DNA from: G965261775 sp965261775
GTDB lineage: Bacteria > Pseudomonadota > Gammaproteobacteria > Eutrophobiales > Eutrophobiaceae
Direction of reading: 5' to 3'
DNA: 64,000 nucleotides
Assembly: GCA_965261775.1 (NCBI GenBank)
Contig: OZ253477.1
Coordinates: forward strand, 558,001-622,000
Made by a program: the position numbers and the translations under genes. Each line of letters opens with the position of its first letter. Position 1 is the first letter of the stretch. Shown here in pieces: positions 9,586 through 19,032 of the stretch. The notes beneath the pieces are model-generated. The model had not been told where the DNA came from, did no database searches, and saw only the letters and a program-made list of their open reading frames with translations.

Positions 9586-10827
9586 TTATATTTTTTTGAA
9601 GATCAGGGTGCCGTTGGTTCCTCCGAAACCGAACGAATTGGTCAATGCGACATCAATTTTCATCTCACGCGCGGTATGTGGAATATAATCCAGGTCGCAT
9701 TCCGGTCCAGGTTCATCCAGATTGATCGTCGGTGGAGCAACTTGATCCTGTATCGACAACACTGAAAATATAGCCTCAACACCGCCAGCAGCACCCAGTA
9801 AATGACCAATCATAGATTTGGTGGAACTTATCGCCAGAGCATCGGCGTGTTTTTTGAATGTGTGTTTAATCGCTACCGTTTCGGCTATATCACCTGCCGG
9901 TGTGGAAGTGCCGTGTGCATTGATGTAATCTACCTGTTCTGGATTGAGCCCCGCGTTATTCAAAGCATTGTTCATGCACCGGGTAGCACCTTCGCCATCT
10001 TTTGATGGCGCGGTTATATGGTAAGCGTCGGCACTCATACCATACCCTACCAGTTCGGCATAGATCCTGGCACCGCGTTCTTGAGCAAATTTATAATTTT
10101 CCAGCACTATTGCGCCCGCTCCGGCACCCAGGACGAAACCGTCCCGGGCTTTGTCCCAGGGACGACTAGCGCATTCCGGTGCTTCATTTCTAGTGGATAA
10201 CGCTCTGGCCGAGGTAAAACCCGCCACACCGGTTTCGCTTATTGCCATCTCGGCCCCGCCAGCGATCATGACATCCGCATCGCCGTATTCAATCAATCTG
10301 GCCGCTTCGCCGATATTATGCGTACCCGTGGTACAGGCTGTCACAATCGAAAAATTGGGACCTTTCAGCCCACACATAATGGATAAATGACCAGATATCA
10401 TATTGATAATATTGCTCGGAATATAAAACGGCGATATTTTTCTGGGCCCGCTTTCGGCAAAGAGCCGGGTGGCCTTTTCTATGCCCGGCAGACCGCCGAT
10501 GCCAGAACCGATAGCCACTCCTATTCTCGGAGCATTCTCATCGCTCACCTTAAGACCTGAATCTCTGAACGCCTGAATCCCGGCGACCAGGCCGTAGTGC
10601 AGAAACGGGTTCATTTTCTTCTGTTCTTTTTTGGGGATGTATTCATCCAGCATCAGATTACGAACGCAACCTGCTATTCGCACCTTAAAATCTGTGGTAT
10701 CAAAGTGGTCGATCAGGGTAATACCGCTAGTTCCCGCCAGGATATTCGCCCATGTCTCATCAACGCTGTTACCCACCGGCGTGACCATACCCAAACCAGT
10801 AACAACTACTCTACAGCCTTTGCTCAT
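9586..10827 (-). CDS. fabF: beta-ketoacyl-ACP synthase II
   Basis: Condensing enzyme of type II fatty-acid synthesis that elongates acyl-ACP with malonyl-ACP. The 413-residue product has the catalytic triad in the expected order: Cys in TACTTGTHN near residue 163, His in INAHGTSTPAGD near 303 and His in SMIGHLLGAAG near 340, ending with NSFGFGGTNG. It follows acpP on the same strand with a 92-base gap that holds a terminator-like hairpin, and precedes pabC by 21 bases. Confidence 0.96.
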   Translation of the reverse strand: MSKGCRVVVTGLGMVTPVGNSVDETWANILAGTSGITLIDHFDTTDFKVRIAGCVRNLMLDEYIPKKEQKKMNPFLHYGLVAGIQAFRDSGLKVSDENAPRIGVAIGSGIGGLPGIEKATRLFAESGPRKISPFYIPSNIINMISGHLSIMCGLKGPNFSIVTACTTGTHNIGEAARLIEYGDADVMIAGGAEMAISETGVAGFTSARALSTRNEAPECASRPWDKARDGFVLGAGAGAIVLENYKFAQERGARIYAELVGYGMSADAYHITAPSKDGEGATRCMNNALNNAGLNPEQVDYINAHGTSTPAGDIAETVAIKHTFKKHADALAISSTKSMIGHLLGAAGGVEAIFSVLSIQDQVAPPTINLDEPGPECDLDYIPHTAREMKIDVALTNSFGFGGTNGTLIFKKI

Positions 10828-10869
10828 ATAATTGATATATCTGCCAATTCTTATAATTCAAAACAAAGA

Positions 10870-10902
10870 AAAAGCCACGTCCGAGAACTCACAACGCGGC
10901 TT
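10870..10902 (-). terminator. intrinsic terminator or attenuator between acpP and fabF
   Basis: On the minus strand the arms AAGCCGCGT and ACGTGGCTT pair over nine positions (one G-U) around a 13-base loop, and the second arm runs into TTTTTC. It lies just after the acpP stop and before fabF, so it could end short acpP transcripts and let acpP be made in excess of fabF. This is read from the sequence; efficiency is not known. Confidence 0.6.
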
Positions 10903-10919
10903 CTCAATGAAGATTTCAC

Positions 10920-11159
10920 CTATTCAAGGTGCTTGTTGATGTATTCAATAGCCCGCTTGACCGTGGTGATCTTTTCAGCTTGCTCGTCCGGGATATTAAT
11001 CGAGAACTCCTCTTCCAGGGCCATTATCAGCTCGACAGCATCCAGAGAATCAGCACCCAGATCATCCACAAAAGAGGTTTCGGGCATCACGTCTTCTTCC
11101 TTGACATTGATTTGTTCCATAACAACTTTTTTTATGCGTGCTTCAACATTACTATTCAT
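10920..11159 (-). CDS. acpP: acyl carrier protein
   Basis: Carries growing acyl chains as thioesters on a phosphopantetheine arm. The start is the ATG at 11159 with GGAGGAG upstream, giving 79 residues, the standard size; a longer open frame to 11234 is not needed. The attachment serine is in GADSLDAVEL near residue 38, and the protein is strongly acidic (EEDV, EEEFS, DEQAEK). Its place between fabG and fabF is the standard gammaproteobacterial order. Confidence 0.97.
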   Translation of the reverse strand: MNSNVEARIKKVVMEQINVKEEDVMPETSFVDDLGADSLDAVELIMALEEEFSINIPDEQAEKITTVKRAIEYINKHLE

Positions 11160-11281
11160 GATTATTTCTCTCCTCCGAGGCATTATTACCTGATTTGCGA
11201 GAAACAAGTCTAGTGAAATCAGGCATTCTTGCAATTAGAATTTAAAAAATTAAATATCAAAAACTTAAAAATATTTAAGTG

Positions 11282-12031
11282 TTATCCCATATACATTCCT
11301 CCGTTAACGTTGAGCGTTTGACCTGTGATGTAAGCTGCTTCTCTAGAAGCCAAAAAAGCAACCGCATTGGCAACATCATCCACATTTCCCAAACGACCCA
11401 GTGTGATTTTTTCCAGTAATGACATCCGGTGCTCATCGCTAAGCCCGGCAGTCATGTCAGTTTCAATAAACCCCGGTGCCACCACATTGACCGTAATGCC
11501 TCTTGACCCTGTTTCCCTGGCCAGAGAACGACTGAAACCAATTATCCCCGCCTTGGCAGTAGCATAATTGACCTGGCCAGCATTGCCAGTAAGGCCAACC
11601 ACAGAGCCGATATTAATAATTCTGCCACGACGCGCTTTCATCATCGGGCGCAGACACAGCTTGCATAATTGATACAGGCCACCCAAATTGGTATTGATAA
11701 CCGTATCCCATTCTTCATCTTTCATTCGGAGCAGAAGATTATCACGGGTAATGCCAGCATTATTCACCAATATGCCCGGGAAGTCAGCATTATTATTCAG
11801 CTGCTCGGAAAACATCCGTATCGAGTTTTTATCCGAGATATCCAATACCAGCCCTGTCCCGCATCCGCCAATCTTTTTCAGCCGTGCAGTTATATCATCC
11901 ACGGCTCCTCCAGTCGTCGCCGTACCGATGACACAGGCGCCTTCAGAGGCGAATTTATCCGCTATCGCCTTGCCGATACCGCGACTAGCGCCCGTCACCA
12001 ATACTACTTCCTCTTCAAACCTGTTTGCCAT
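11282..12031 (-). CDS. fabG: 3-oxoacyl-ACP reductase
   Basis: NADPH-dependent short-chain dehydrogenase that reduces beta-ketoacyl-ACP. The 249-residue product shows the cofactor motif TGASRGIGKAIA near residue 14, NNAGITRDNLL near 89, the catalytic serine in IGSVVGLTG near 141 and the YATAKAG Tyr/Lys pair near 154; it ends in the family pattern TGQTLNVNGGMYM. It follows fabD by 12 bases. Confidence 0.96.
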   Translation of the reverse strand: MANRFEEEVVLVTGASRGIGKAIADKFASEGACVIGTATTGGAVDDITARLKKIGGCGTGLVLDISDKNSIRMFSEQLNNNADFPGILVNNAGITRDNLLLRMKDEEWDTVINTNLGGLYQLCKLCLRPMMKARRGRIINIGSVVGLTGNAGQVNYATAKAGIIGFSRSLARETGSRGITVNVVAPGFIETDMTAGLSDEHRMSLLEKITLGRLGNVDDVANAVAFLASREAAYITGQTLNVNGGMYMG

Positions 12032-12043
12032 TTGATTTTCTGT

Positions 12044-12991
12044 TTATGACACAAGGTTGATCGCTTTCTCTAGCGACGCCCGGTTGTGGATATTATAAAT
12101 TTTCAGAGAACGTTCTATACGTTTAACAAGCCCCGCCAATACCTTGCCGGGACCACATTCAATGATACGTTTAATATTCTGCTTCCGCATTATCCGAATA
12201 CTGTTGACCCATTGTACCGGTTTATAAAGCTGTTTCACCAAGGCGGCCTTAATCTCTTTGGCGTCGGTTCTCAACCCGGCGTCCACATTCTGAATCACGG
12301 GTATTTTAGCATCACTAAATTTAATTTTATCCAGTGCAGTGGAAAACCTGTCCGCCGCATCGCACATCAAGGAACAATGTGACGGCACGCTGACTGGCAA
12401 AATTACGCTCATCCTGGCACCCGCCACCTTAGCTTCCAGGATGGCCTTCTCCACGGCCTGTTTATGCCCGGCAATCACAACCTGACCGGGTGAATTATAA
12501 TTCGCAACGGCCACAGTCGCATCACCGCTTGCTGTCTGACAGATATGATGCACCTGTTCATCCTCCAAGCCCAGAACGGCAGCCATCGCACCGACACCGG
12601 ACGGCATCGCCTCTTGCATACAACGACCACGTTCGGCAACAAGAGTAAGTGCGTCTTCAAACGCCAGCACATCGGCGCAAACGAGCGCGGTATATTCGCC
12701 CAAGCTGTGTCCCGCCAGAACGGCTGGCGATATCGTTGTTCTTGAAGACCATACTTCCCAGGTCGCATAGGCGGCAGTCAACAATGCAGGTTGGGTAATT
12801 TCCGTACTGTCCAGCTCCACCTGCGGTCCCTCCGTGATAATCTGCCAGAGGTCATAACCCAGTATCGATGAAGCATTGGCAAAGGTCTGTTTAATGGCAG
12901 GTTCGGTTATTGACAGCGTATCCATCATGCCGACTGATTGCGAACCTTGACCAGGAAAAACAATTGCGAGTTCTGTATCTGTACTCATCAT
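12044..12991 (-). CDS. fabD: malonyl-CoA:ACP transacylase
   Basis: Transfers malonyl groups from CoA to ACP to feed chain elongation. The 315-residue product starts with FPGQGSQSVGM, has the active serine in AGHSLGEYTALV near residue 94, the arginine in VAERGRCMQEA near 118 and the histidine in VSVPSHCSLM near 203. It lies 19 bases after fabH and 12 before fabG, consistent with one fab transcript. Confidence 0.95.
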   Translation of the reverse strand: MMSTDTELAIVFPGQGSQSVGMMDTLSITEPAIKQTFANASSILGYDLWQIITEGPQVELDSTEITQPALLTAAYATWEVWSSRTTISPAVLAGHSLGEYTALVCADVLAFEDALTLVAERGRCMQEAMPSGVGAMAAVLGLEDEQVHHICQTASGDATVAVANYNSPGQVVIAGHKQAVEKAILEAKVAGARMSVILPVSVPSHCSLMCDAADRFSTALDKIKFSDAKIPVIQNVDAGLRTDAKEIKAALVKQLYKPVQWVNSIRIMRKQNIKRIIECGPGKVLAGLVKRIERSLKIYNIHNRASLEKAINLVS

Positions 12992-13010
12992 TATTATTTA
13001 AAATAATACT

Positions 13011-13976
13011 TCAATAACGCAATAAGGCGGAACCCCAGGTAAACCCCCCGCCGAAGGCTTCAAGCAACAGTATTTCGCCCCGTTTTATACGCCCGTCGCT
13101 GACTGCCATATCCAACGCCAACGGAACCGAGGCGGCAGAGGTATTACCATGCTGATCTACAGTAACCACCACCCTTTCCATCGGTATATCCAGTTTTTTT
13201 GCTATCGCGGAAATAATTCTGATATTTGCCTGATGCGGCACTAGCCAGTCTATCTCCTTCTTCTCCATGGCATTGGCCGCCAGAGTTTCATCAACCATGC
13301 GCCCCAGGGTATTGACCGCCAGTTTGAATACTTCACTACCCTGCATCCTGATAAATGCTTCGCCCGATTTTACCACATCGTAATTTGAGGAGATGCCGGC
13401 CGGTACCATCAGCAAAGACTGATAAGCGCCATCAGCGTGAATATGCGTGGATAAAATCCCCGGCGTATCGCCGGCCTCGACAATTACTGCCCCAGCACCG
13501 TCGCCGAAAAGTATGCAGGTACTTCTATCCTGCCAGTCCAGGATGCGTGTCATGGTTTCCGTGCCAACCACCAATGCACATTTCGCATTACCGTTTCTGA
13601 TAAATTGATCGGCGATGCTGAGAGCATAGATAAAACCTGTACAGACCGCTTGCACATCAAACGCCGGACAGCCCTTGATGCCCAGACGATGTTGTAAGAG
13701 ACAGGCCGTGCTCGGAAAGATAACATCGGGGGTCGTTGTAGCAACAATGATTAAATCAATATCGTTAGCTGTTTTTGATGATGCTGCTATTGCGGCCCGC
13801 GCCGCCTGCTCCGCCAGACTGCATGCGCTCTCATCTTCTGCTGCGACATGTCTTTTCTCAATCCCTGTACGAGCGCGTATCCACTCGTCGCTTGTGTCAA
13901 TCATCCGCTCTAGATCAGAATTGCTGAGAATGCGCTCAGGAAGGTAGGAACCCGTCCCGCTTATTTTTGAATACAC
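13011..13976 (-). CDS. fabH: beta-ketoacyl-ACP synthase III
   Basis: Starts fatty-acid synthesis by condensing acetyl-CoA with malonyl-ACP. The 321-residue product has the catalytic Cys in DVQAVCTGFIYAL near residue 113, His in VPHQANIRI near 247 and Asn in HGNTSAAS near 277. The start codon is GTG and immediately follows the plsX stop with no base between, suggesting re-initiation. The N-terminal GTGSYLPERIL is typical of FabH. Confidence 0.95.
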   Translation of the reverse strand: MYSKISGTGSYLPERILSNSDLERMIDTSDEWIRARTGIEKRHVAAEDESACSLAEQAARAAIAASSKTANDIDLIIVATTTPDVIFPSTACLLQHRLGIKGCPAFDVQAVCTGFIYALSIADQFIRNGNAKCALVVGTETMTRILDWQDRSTCILFGDGAGAVIVEAGDTPGILSTHIHADGAYQSLLMVPAGISSNYDVVKSGEAFIRMQGSEVFKLAVNTLGRMVDETLAANAMEKKEIDWLVPHQANIRIISAIAKKLDIPMERVVVTVDQHGNTSAASVPLALDMAVSDGRIKRGEILLLEAFGGGFTWGSALLRY

Positions 13977-15026
13977 TCAAATTTCCTGCTGAACATTAAG
14001 AAATTGTTCCAGTTTCAGACCAATTCTTTCCGCCACGTTTTTTTCGACTTCAACAATGGCTTCTTCAATGGCCGTCGCAAAAGAAACCCTTTTGGCTCCG
14101 CCATGGCTCTTTATTACGATGTCTCTCAAACCCAGCAGAGAAGCGCCGTTATAATGCCGTGGATCAATTTTGTACTTTAATTCTTTTAATAAGGGCATAC
14201 CTACCATCGCAACAAATCTAGCGTAGAGACTGCGCCTGAATTGCGCGGAGACATGATAGCGGATAAAATCCGCTAGTCCTTCGCAAGCTTTCAGGGCGAT
14301 ATTCCCCACTAAACCGTCGCAGACAATGACGTCAATTTCACCTGTGTAGAGATCTGTGCCTTCGACATAACCAATATAGTTCAAAGGACTGTCGGCCAAC
14401 AGTATCGCCGCCTGTTTAATGCGATCATTGCCCTTGATATCTTCTTCGCCGATATTCAATAAGGCAATCGTCGGGTCTTCCTTGCCGTCAACGGCACTAG
14501 TCAGTTGTGCACCCATGATGGCAAATTGAAACAGCTGTTCCGAACTTGAATCGACATTGGCACCCAGATCCAGCACATGCGTACAGCCTTTTTTTCCGGG
14601 AAATATCGTGCAAATGGCGGGGCGGTCTATACCGGGGAGCATCTTCAGGACAAAGCGTGCGGTCGCCATCAAAGCTCCCGTATTGCCAGCACTGACACAG
14701 GCGGCAGCATGTCTATCCCGCACTTGCTCAATAGCAATTCTCATGGAAGATTTTTTCTTTTGTCTCAAAGTGCGGGCAGGTGATTCGTGCATTTCAATCA
14801 CTTCATCGGCATGCACAACCTGAATACGTTCATATCCCAAGGCATGGTGTTTTGCAAGCTCCGCGTTGATAATCGACTCTTTCCCGACCAGGATGAGATT
14901 CAACGTCTCGTGCTTATTCAGACAAAATAATGCAGCGGGGACTATCTCCGACGGACCATGATCGCCGCCCATCGCATCTAGTGCGATAGTTATCGTTTTC
15001 AAAGGCAGAGATATCTCGGAGAACAA
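13977..15026 (-). CDS. plsX: phosphate acyltransferase PlsX
   Basis: Makes acyl-phosphate from acyl-ACP for the PlsY route to phosphatidic acid, linking fatty-acid and phospholipid synthesis. The core starts TIALDAMGGDHGPSEIVPA; SAGNTGALMA near residue 112, DLGANVD and CDGLVGNIALK are family motifs. Length is 349 from a TTG start at 15026; a TTG eight codons later (15002) is equally possible because neither has a strong ribosome site. It follows rpmF by 45 bases and touches fabH. Confidence 0.94.
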   Translation of the reverse strand: MFSEISLPLKTITIALDAMGGDHGPSEIVPAALFCLNKHETLNLILVGKESIINAELAKHHALGYERIQVVHADEVIEMHESPARTLRQKKKSSMRIAIEQVRDRHAAACVSAGNTGALMATARFVLKMLPGIDRPAICTIFPGKKGCTHVLDLGANVDSSSEQLFQFAIMGAQLTSAVDGKEDPTIALLNIGEEDIKGNDRIKQAAILLADSPLNYIGYVEGTDLYTGEIDVIVCDGLVGNIALKACEGLADFIRYHVSAQFRRSLYARFVAMVGMPLLKELKYKIDPRHYNGASLLGLRDIVIKSHGGAKRVSFATAIEEAIVEVEKNVAERIGLKLEQFLNVQQEI

Positions 15027-15071
15027 CGTCTCTTATTTATCAGCGTTTTTATCAGCCTTGTCGGTCTTAAA

Positions 15072-15257
15072 TTATTCACGATCCTGTCTGACCTGAAGAA
15101 CCTGACGCCCGCGGTAATAACCATCCGCACTGATATTATGCCGCAGGTGAAGTTCTCCCGACCCCGAATCAATGGATAGTGTAGCGGCGGTCAGGGCATC
15201 ATGCGAACGACGCATGCCTCGTTTTGAACGGGATCGCTTTACTTTTTGAACAGCCAT
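15072..15257 (-). CDS. rpmF: 50S ribosomal protein L32
   Basis: Small basic ribosomal protein, 61 residues from the ATG at 15257, which has AGGAG about ten bases upstream. MAVQKVKRSRSKRGMRRSHD is the family signature. It carries no CxxC zinc pair in the C-terminal half, as in other gammaproteobacterial L32. The yceD-rpmF-plsX order is conserved; here a gap of about 190 bases separates yceD from rpmF. Confidence 0.96.
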   Translation of the reverse strand: MAVQKVKRSRSKRGMRRSHDALTAATLSIDSGSGELHLRHNISADGYYRGRQVLQVRQDRE

Positions 15258-15450
15258 GGTCAAATTGCTCCTAACGATAAATCGAAATCTATTTTCATTT
15301 TAATTTTGAGATTATACACTATTCAAAACCCCTCCCTGTTCTAAATCTAATAATTCCAAAGATCGAATGGTCTTTTTTGCTTTTCATTCCGCTTTGTACC
15401 CAGATAGACTTTCTAACCGGAAAACTCATAACAACTACCTTCTACCAATT

Positions 15451-16002
15451 TTATCGCATATTCTGTTTCAATGCCGCCAGTGACGCAAACGGTTTCAAAC
15501 TGACACCGGCGTTTACGCTGTCCAAATACGCTTTTGCTGGACATTCCTCTTCCGGATGCAATACTGAAAACGAAATGGCAAGCAGTAATTCATCTTCAAG
15601 CAATCTACTGAGCGATAATGTCTCATCATCCGACAGGGATAAAGGTTCGTAATTTTTATCCAGCGCCTGCAAGGTGTCGGTATTTGAAACGACACCAAGC
15701 AAGGTCTTTTTATGGACATGCATATCAAGTGGTTGCAGACAACGTTGACATTGCAGGGTCACATCGGCATCAATTTCCAGATCAACCACACAACTACCTG
15801 ATCCATCTTTATAAAACAGTAGCCTGTATATCAATTCAGCCTCATTATTAGACGTCGTCTCGACCAACCACTCAAGCGAAGCCAGTTTGATACACCCCTC
15901 AAGCCGCTCACCGGTCTCAGCCAGATGCAATGGTTTAATCAATGGAGAATTTTGAACGACATTCACGGTGGTTAATATATCGGCAGCACAGGATAGTGTC
16001 AA
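15451..16002 (-). CDS. yceD: YceD family (DUF177) large-subunit rRNA accumulation protein
   Basis: A 183-residue DUF177 protein. The family is linked to 23S rRNA accumulation in plants and bacteria and usually lies just before rpmF, as it does here. The diagnostic CQRCLQPL is near residue 85 and a third cysteine (EEECPAK) lies near 154; the C-terminus ends with the usual KPFASLAALK pattern. Its 5' end faces maf, with 78 bases between the two divergent genes that must hold both promoters. Confidence 0.9.
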   Translation of the reverse strand: MTLSCAADILTTVNVVQNSPLIKPLHLAETGERLEGCIKLASLEWLVETTSNNEAELIYRLLFYKDGSGSCVVDLEIDADVTLQCQRCLQPLDMHVHKKTLLGVVSNTDTLQALDKNYEPLSLSDDETLSLSRLLEDELLLAISFSVLHPEEECPAKAYLDSVNAGVSLKPFASLAALKQNMR

Positions 16003-16080
16003 AGATTTTCAGCGCCATTGGCTGAGTGAACGGAAGCCTGTTAGAATAGGTCACTCCGACCATCAGAAAACGATACTGTT

Positions 16081-16659
16081 TTGTACAAAATTATATTAGC
16101 CTCGTCCTCCGTCAACAGAAAAGCCCTGCTACAACGGCTGTCACTTGATTTCGTCTGTATCTCGCCTGATGTTGATGAAACGCCAAAAGGTAATGAGAAA
16201 GTGGAAGATATGGTAAAACGATTGGCTGCGGAAAAGGCGACGTGCGTTGCTTGTTCATATCGGGAGGGACTAATTATCGGTTCAGATCAGGCGGCGGAAG
16301 GACCTTCCGGTATACTGGGCAAACCTGAAAATCTGGAAGACGCCAAACGTCAGCTCAAGGAAATGAGCGGGAAGACAGTTAATTTCCATACCGCCCTGTG
16401 TCTGCTTAACGCAGAAGACCACTCGCTTGAAGTGGACAGCTGTCTCTATCGCGTTACCTTTCGTGCACTGTCGGCACAGGAAATTGATGATTATCTATAC
16501 AAAGAGCGACCCTTGCAATGCGCGGCCAGCTTCAGATCGGAAAAGCTTGGCGTCGCGCTTGTAGAAAAAATGGAAGGTGACGATCCGACTGCATTGATAG
16601 GACTGCCGCTGATCCGCCTGTGCCAAATGTTACGCAATCAGGGCATCAAACTCCCTTGA
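16081..16659 (+). CDS. yceF: Maf/YceF nucleotide pyrophosphatase
   Basis: A Maf-family house-cleaning pyrophosphatase; the YceF branch prefers 7-methyl-GTP. The 192-residue product has LASSSVNRKALL at residues 6-17, the catalytic base in IIGSDQAAEG near 67, HTALCLL near 123 and the C-terminal GLPLIRLCQML typical of YceF. The start appears to be TTG with no clear ribosome site, so the exact 5' end is uncertain. It is divergent from yceD and convergent with sppA. Confidence 0.92.
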   Translation: MYKIILASSSVNRKALLQRLSLDFVCISPDVDETPKGNEKVEDMVKRLAAEKATCVACSYREGLIIGSDQAAEGPSGILGKPENLEDAKRQLKEMSGKTVNFHTALCLLNAEDHSLEVDSCLYRVTFRALSAQEIDDYLYKERPLQCAASFRSEKLGVALVEKMEGDDPTALIGLPLIRLCQMLRNQGIKLP

Positions 16660-16680
16660 CTGATTTATTTACCTTCCCGG

Positions 16681-17622
16681 CTATCTCAACCCAAATGAAT
16701 CGTTGAAGCGTTGATAAATGCTTGCGCCGATATTTTTGGCAAAACGGTCCAGATAGGTTTCACGTTGCGTAAAGTCAACAATATCCTCGGCACCGATAAT
16801 ATCGCGAGCCACCTCACCAGTGCTTGCCAGACCATCCACCAACCCGAGTTCCACGGACTTTTCACCCGACCATACCAGACCGGAGAACAACTGTTCATCA
16901 TCTTTTAACCTATCCCCACGACCCCGTTTGACAACATCAATAAATTGCTGATGTATCTCGTCTAACAACTCCTGCATATGTTTCTCTTCGTCATACTTTA
17001 AAGGCTGAAAAGGATCCAGCAGGCCTTTGTTTTCACCGGCATGTAGCAGGCGTCGTTCAATACCCAGCTTTTCAATCGCATTAACGAATCCAAATCCGGA
17101 GATAATTACGCCGATTGAACCTACAATACTAGCCTTGTTGGCATAAATTTCATCGGATGCCACCGCAATATAGTAGCCGCCAGAAGCGCAGATATCGCTG
17201 ATAACAGAATAAACGGGAATGTGTGGATATTTGGCACGAAGACGTCTTATTTCATCATTAATGTAACTGGCCTGCACCGGGCTACCGCCGGGACTGTTGA
17301 TGCGTATGATTACGCCCTGCGTATTATCATCTTCAAAAGCATCCCTCAAACTGCCCACGATATCATTGGTACGCGCATTTTGACCAGTTGAGATGATCCC
17401 CTCAATATCAACCAACGCCGTATGTTTCCTTTCGGAAAAACGGTTTATCTCAATATCCTTGTTCAGATAAATGGCCAGGAAGATAAGGACATACAAGGCT
17501 AGTAGCAGCTTGAAAAAAATGCCCCAAATTCGCTTGAGACGTTGTTCTTTTACAATCTCTCGGGCTACATTATTGACCAGTGATTGATTGAATTCTTCAG
17601 AATCTTTATTTTCTAGTCCCAT
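16681..17622 (-). CDS. sppA: signal peptide peptidase SppA-type S49 protease
   Basis: Membrane-bound S49 serine protease of the short (67K-half-like) type, 313 residues. One membrane helix (FFKLLLALYVLIFLAIYL) at about 36-53 follows a polar N-terminus. The catalytic serine is in DICASGGYYIA near residue 146 and the lysine in NKASIVGSIGV near 198. INSPGGSP near 108 is the oxyanion loop. It digests leftover signal peptides in related bacteria. Gene order rluC-sppA-maf is common in gammaproteobacteria. Confidence 0.93.
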   Translation of the reverse strand: MGLENKDSEEFNQSLVNNVAREIVKEQRLKRIWGIFFKLLLALYVLIFLAIYLNKDIEINRFSERKHTALVDIEGIISTGQNARTNDIVGSLRDAFEDDNTQGVIIRINSPGGSPVQASYINDEIRRLRAKYPHIPVYSVISDICASGGYYIAVASDEIYANKASIVGSIGVIISGFGFVNAIEKLGIERRLLHAGENKGLLDPFQPLKYDEEKHMQELLDEIHQQFIDVVKRGRGDRLKDDEQLFSGLVWSGEKSVELGLVDGLASTGEVARDIIGAEDIVDFTQRETYLDRFAKNIGASIYQRFNDSFGLR

Positions 17623-17723
17623 AAAAAAACAACCTCAACGATTAAAAAACGAGAAAGCCACATTTTAACAATGCGGTTAAATCAAGTATAGCCTGAATGA
17701 TCATTATTACTATTGACCTCAAT

Positions 17724-18686
17724 TTATGAAACACACTGTAACTGGTCGAGTACTTTCTGCAATTCGGGAGGTAGTGGCACTTCCAGCGTGATCTTTTTCC
17801 CATCCGCAGGCGAACTCAGCTCCAGAGAACGAGCATGTAAAAACAAACGTTTCAGACCGTACTGTCTGAATTCTTGATTAAGATGACAATCGCCGTATTT
17901 TGTATCACCTGCTATCGAGTGTCCCAGTGAGGCACTGTGTACCCGAATTTGATGGGTGCGACCGGTGACAAGCTCCACGTTTGCCAGAGTGCAGTTTGTA
18001 TATAATTTTTCTCGGAAAAACCGGGTTGTGGCGCATTTACCCGCTTTATCGACTGTCACAACCCGCTCCCCCGAACGCACGACATTTTTTTTCAATGGAC
18101 TGTCCACTACCCATTTCCACTCGAATATCCGCCCGACCAACAACACATAATAGGATTTTTTGATACCGGCTTTTGTCTTATGTAATTGTCTCAGCGCGGG
18201 CATTGTCTTTGCTAGCAGGAGACAGCCCGAGGTCTCCCTATCAAGCCGGTGAACCAGTTCCAGTTTGCGATATTGAGGTGCCGCTACACGAATGGTCTCA
18301 ATAATACCGTTTGCCTGCCCTGCCCCACCATGAACGACGATACCAGCAGGCTTGTCCAGAACAACCAAGGACGCATCCTCATAAATAATCCTATCCAGGA
18401 CTTTTTGCTGCAGCGCTTTTGAGGGAGACGGTCTTTCGAAATTGTTTTGGTAAACCGGCGGTATGCGGACAATATCACTGGCAACAAGCCGATAAGTCTG
18501 CTTGACGCGCCCCTTATTGACCCGAATCTCGCCGCGCCGTAACATCTGATAAATTCTTGATCTTGGTATTTTCCCGAAATATCGAATGAGATAGTTATCA
18601 ATTCGGCGACCAGCATTCTCTTCTGTGATAGTGACCTGTTTGACGTCTTCTTTTTTTACAGTATTTCGCTTCATGTCCAATGCCAT
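17724..18686 (-). CDS. rluC: 23S rRNA pseudouridine synthase C-type
   Basis: RluA-family pseudouridine synthase that in Escherichia coli modifies 23S rRNA at 955, 2504 and 2580. An S4 RNA-binding domain covers about residues 25-75 (IDNYLIRYF, RGEIRVNKGRVK); the catalytic aspartate is in ELVHRLDRETSGCLLLA near residue 148; GRTHQIRVH near 248 is the second family motif. Start could be the ATG at 18686 or the one four codons later. It is divergent from rne, the same arrangement as in Escherichia coli, which supports RluC over RluD. Confidence 0.93.
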   Translation of the reverse strand: MALDMKRNTVKKEDVKQVTITEENAGRRIDNYLIRYFGKIPRSRIYQMLRRGEIRVNKGRVKQTYRLVASDIVRIPPVYQNNFERPSPSKALQQKVLDRIIYEDASLVVLDKPAGIVVHGGAGQANGIIETIRVAAPQYRKLELVHRLDRETSGCLLLAKTMPALRQLHKTKAGIKKSYYVLLVGRIFEWKWVVDSPLKKNVVRSGERVVTVDKAGKCATTRFFREKLYTNCTLANVELVTGRTHQIRVHSASLGHSIAGDTKYGDCHLNQEFRQYGLKRLFLHARSLELSSPADGKKITLEVPLPPELQKVLDQLQCVS

Positions 18687-19032
18687 ATGTCATCAAAATT
18701 GGTATAATTGTTCACACTAATCCAACCTGCCTGTTATTTCTGATTGATATTTCACAATAAATCAGGTCATAATACATCCGGGTGCTGGATAAAATGCCGG
18801 CATGAAACAAAAATAGAAAAAAAATTGAACCTATTGTTCAGATATTCACGATAGGATTTTAATAACTGCAATGTTATCAGTCTTCTGATACTTCACATCA
18901 AAGCAGAGAAAGACACATATGATATTGCTTAACAGAAATTAACCAAATTACGCTCCCGTACGCACGAGGTATTCACGCAAGGTAATACCCGAGAGAAATA
19001 TGTCGTATAGGTTAGAGCGAAGGACAATTAAA
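18687..19032 (+). promoter_or_regulatory. rluC-rne divergent intergenic region and rne leader
   Basis: About 346 bases with no gene, lying between two divergent starts, so it must hold both promoters. In Escherichia coli the long rne leader forms hairpins through which RNase E regulates its own mRNA; an equivalent leader here is an inference from position and length. I see only a short inverted repeat (TGAAC-ctatt-GTTCA near 18826) and no structure I can match by eye. AAGGA lies eight bases before the rne ATG. Confidence 0.4.
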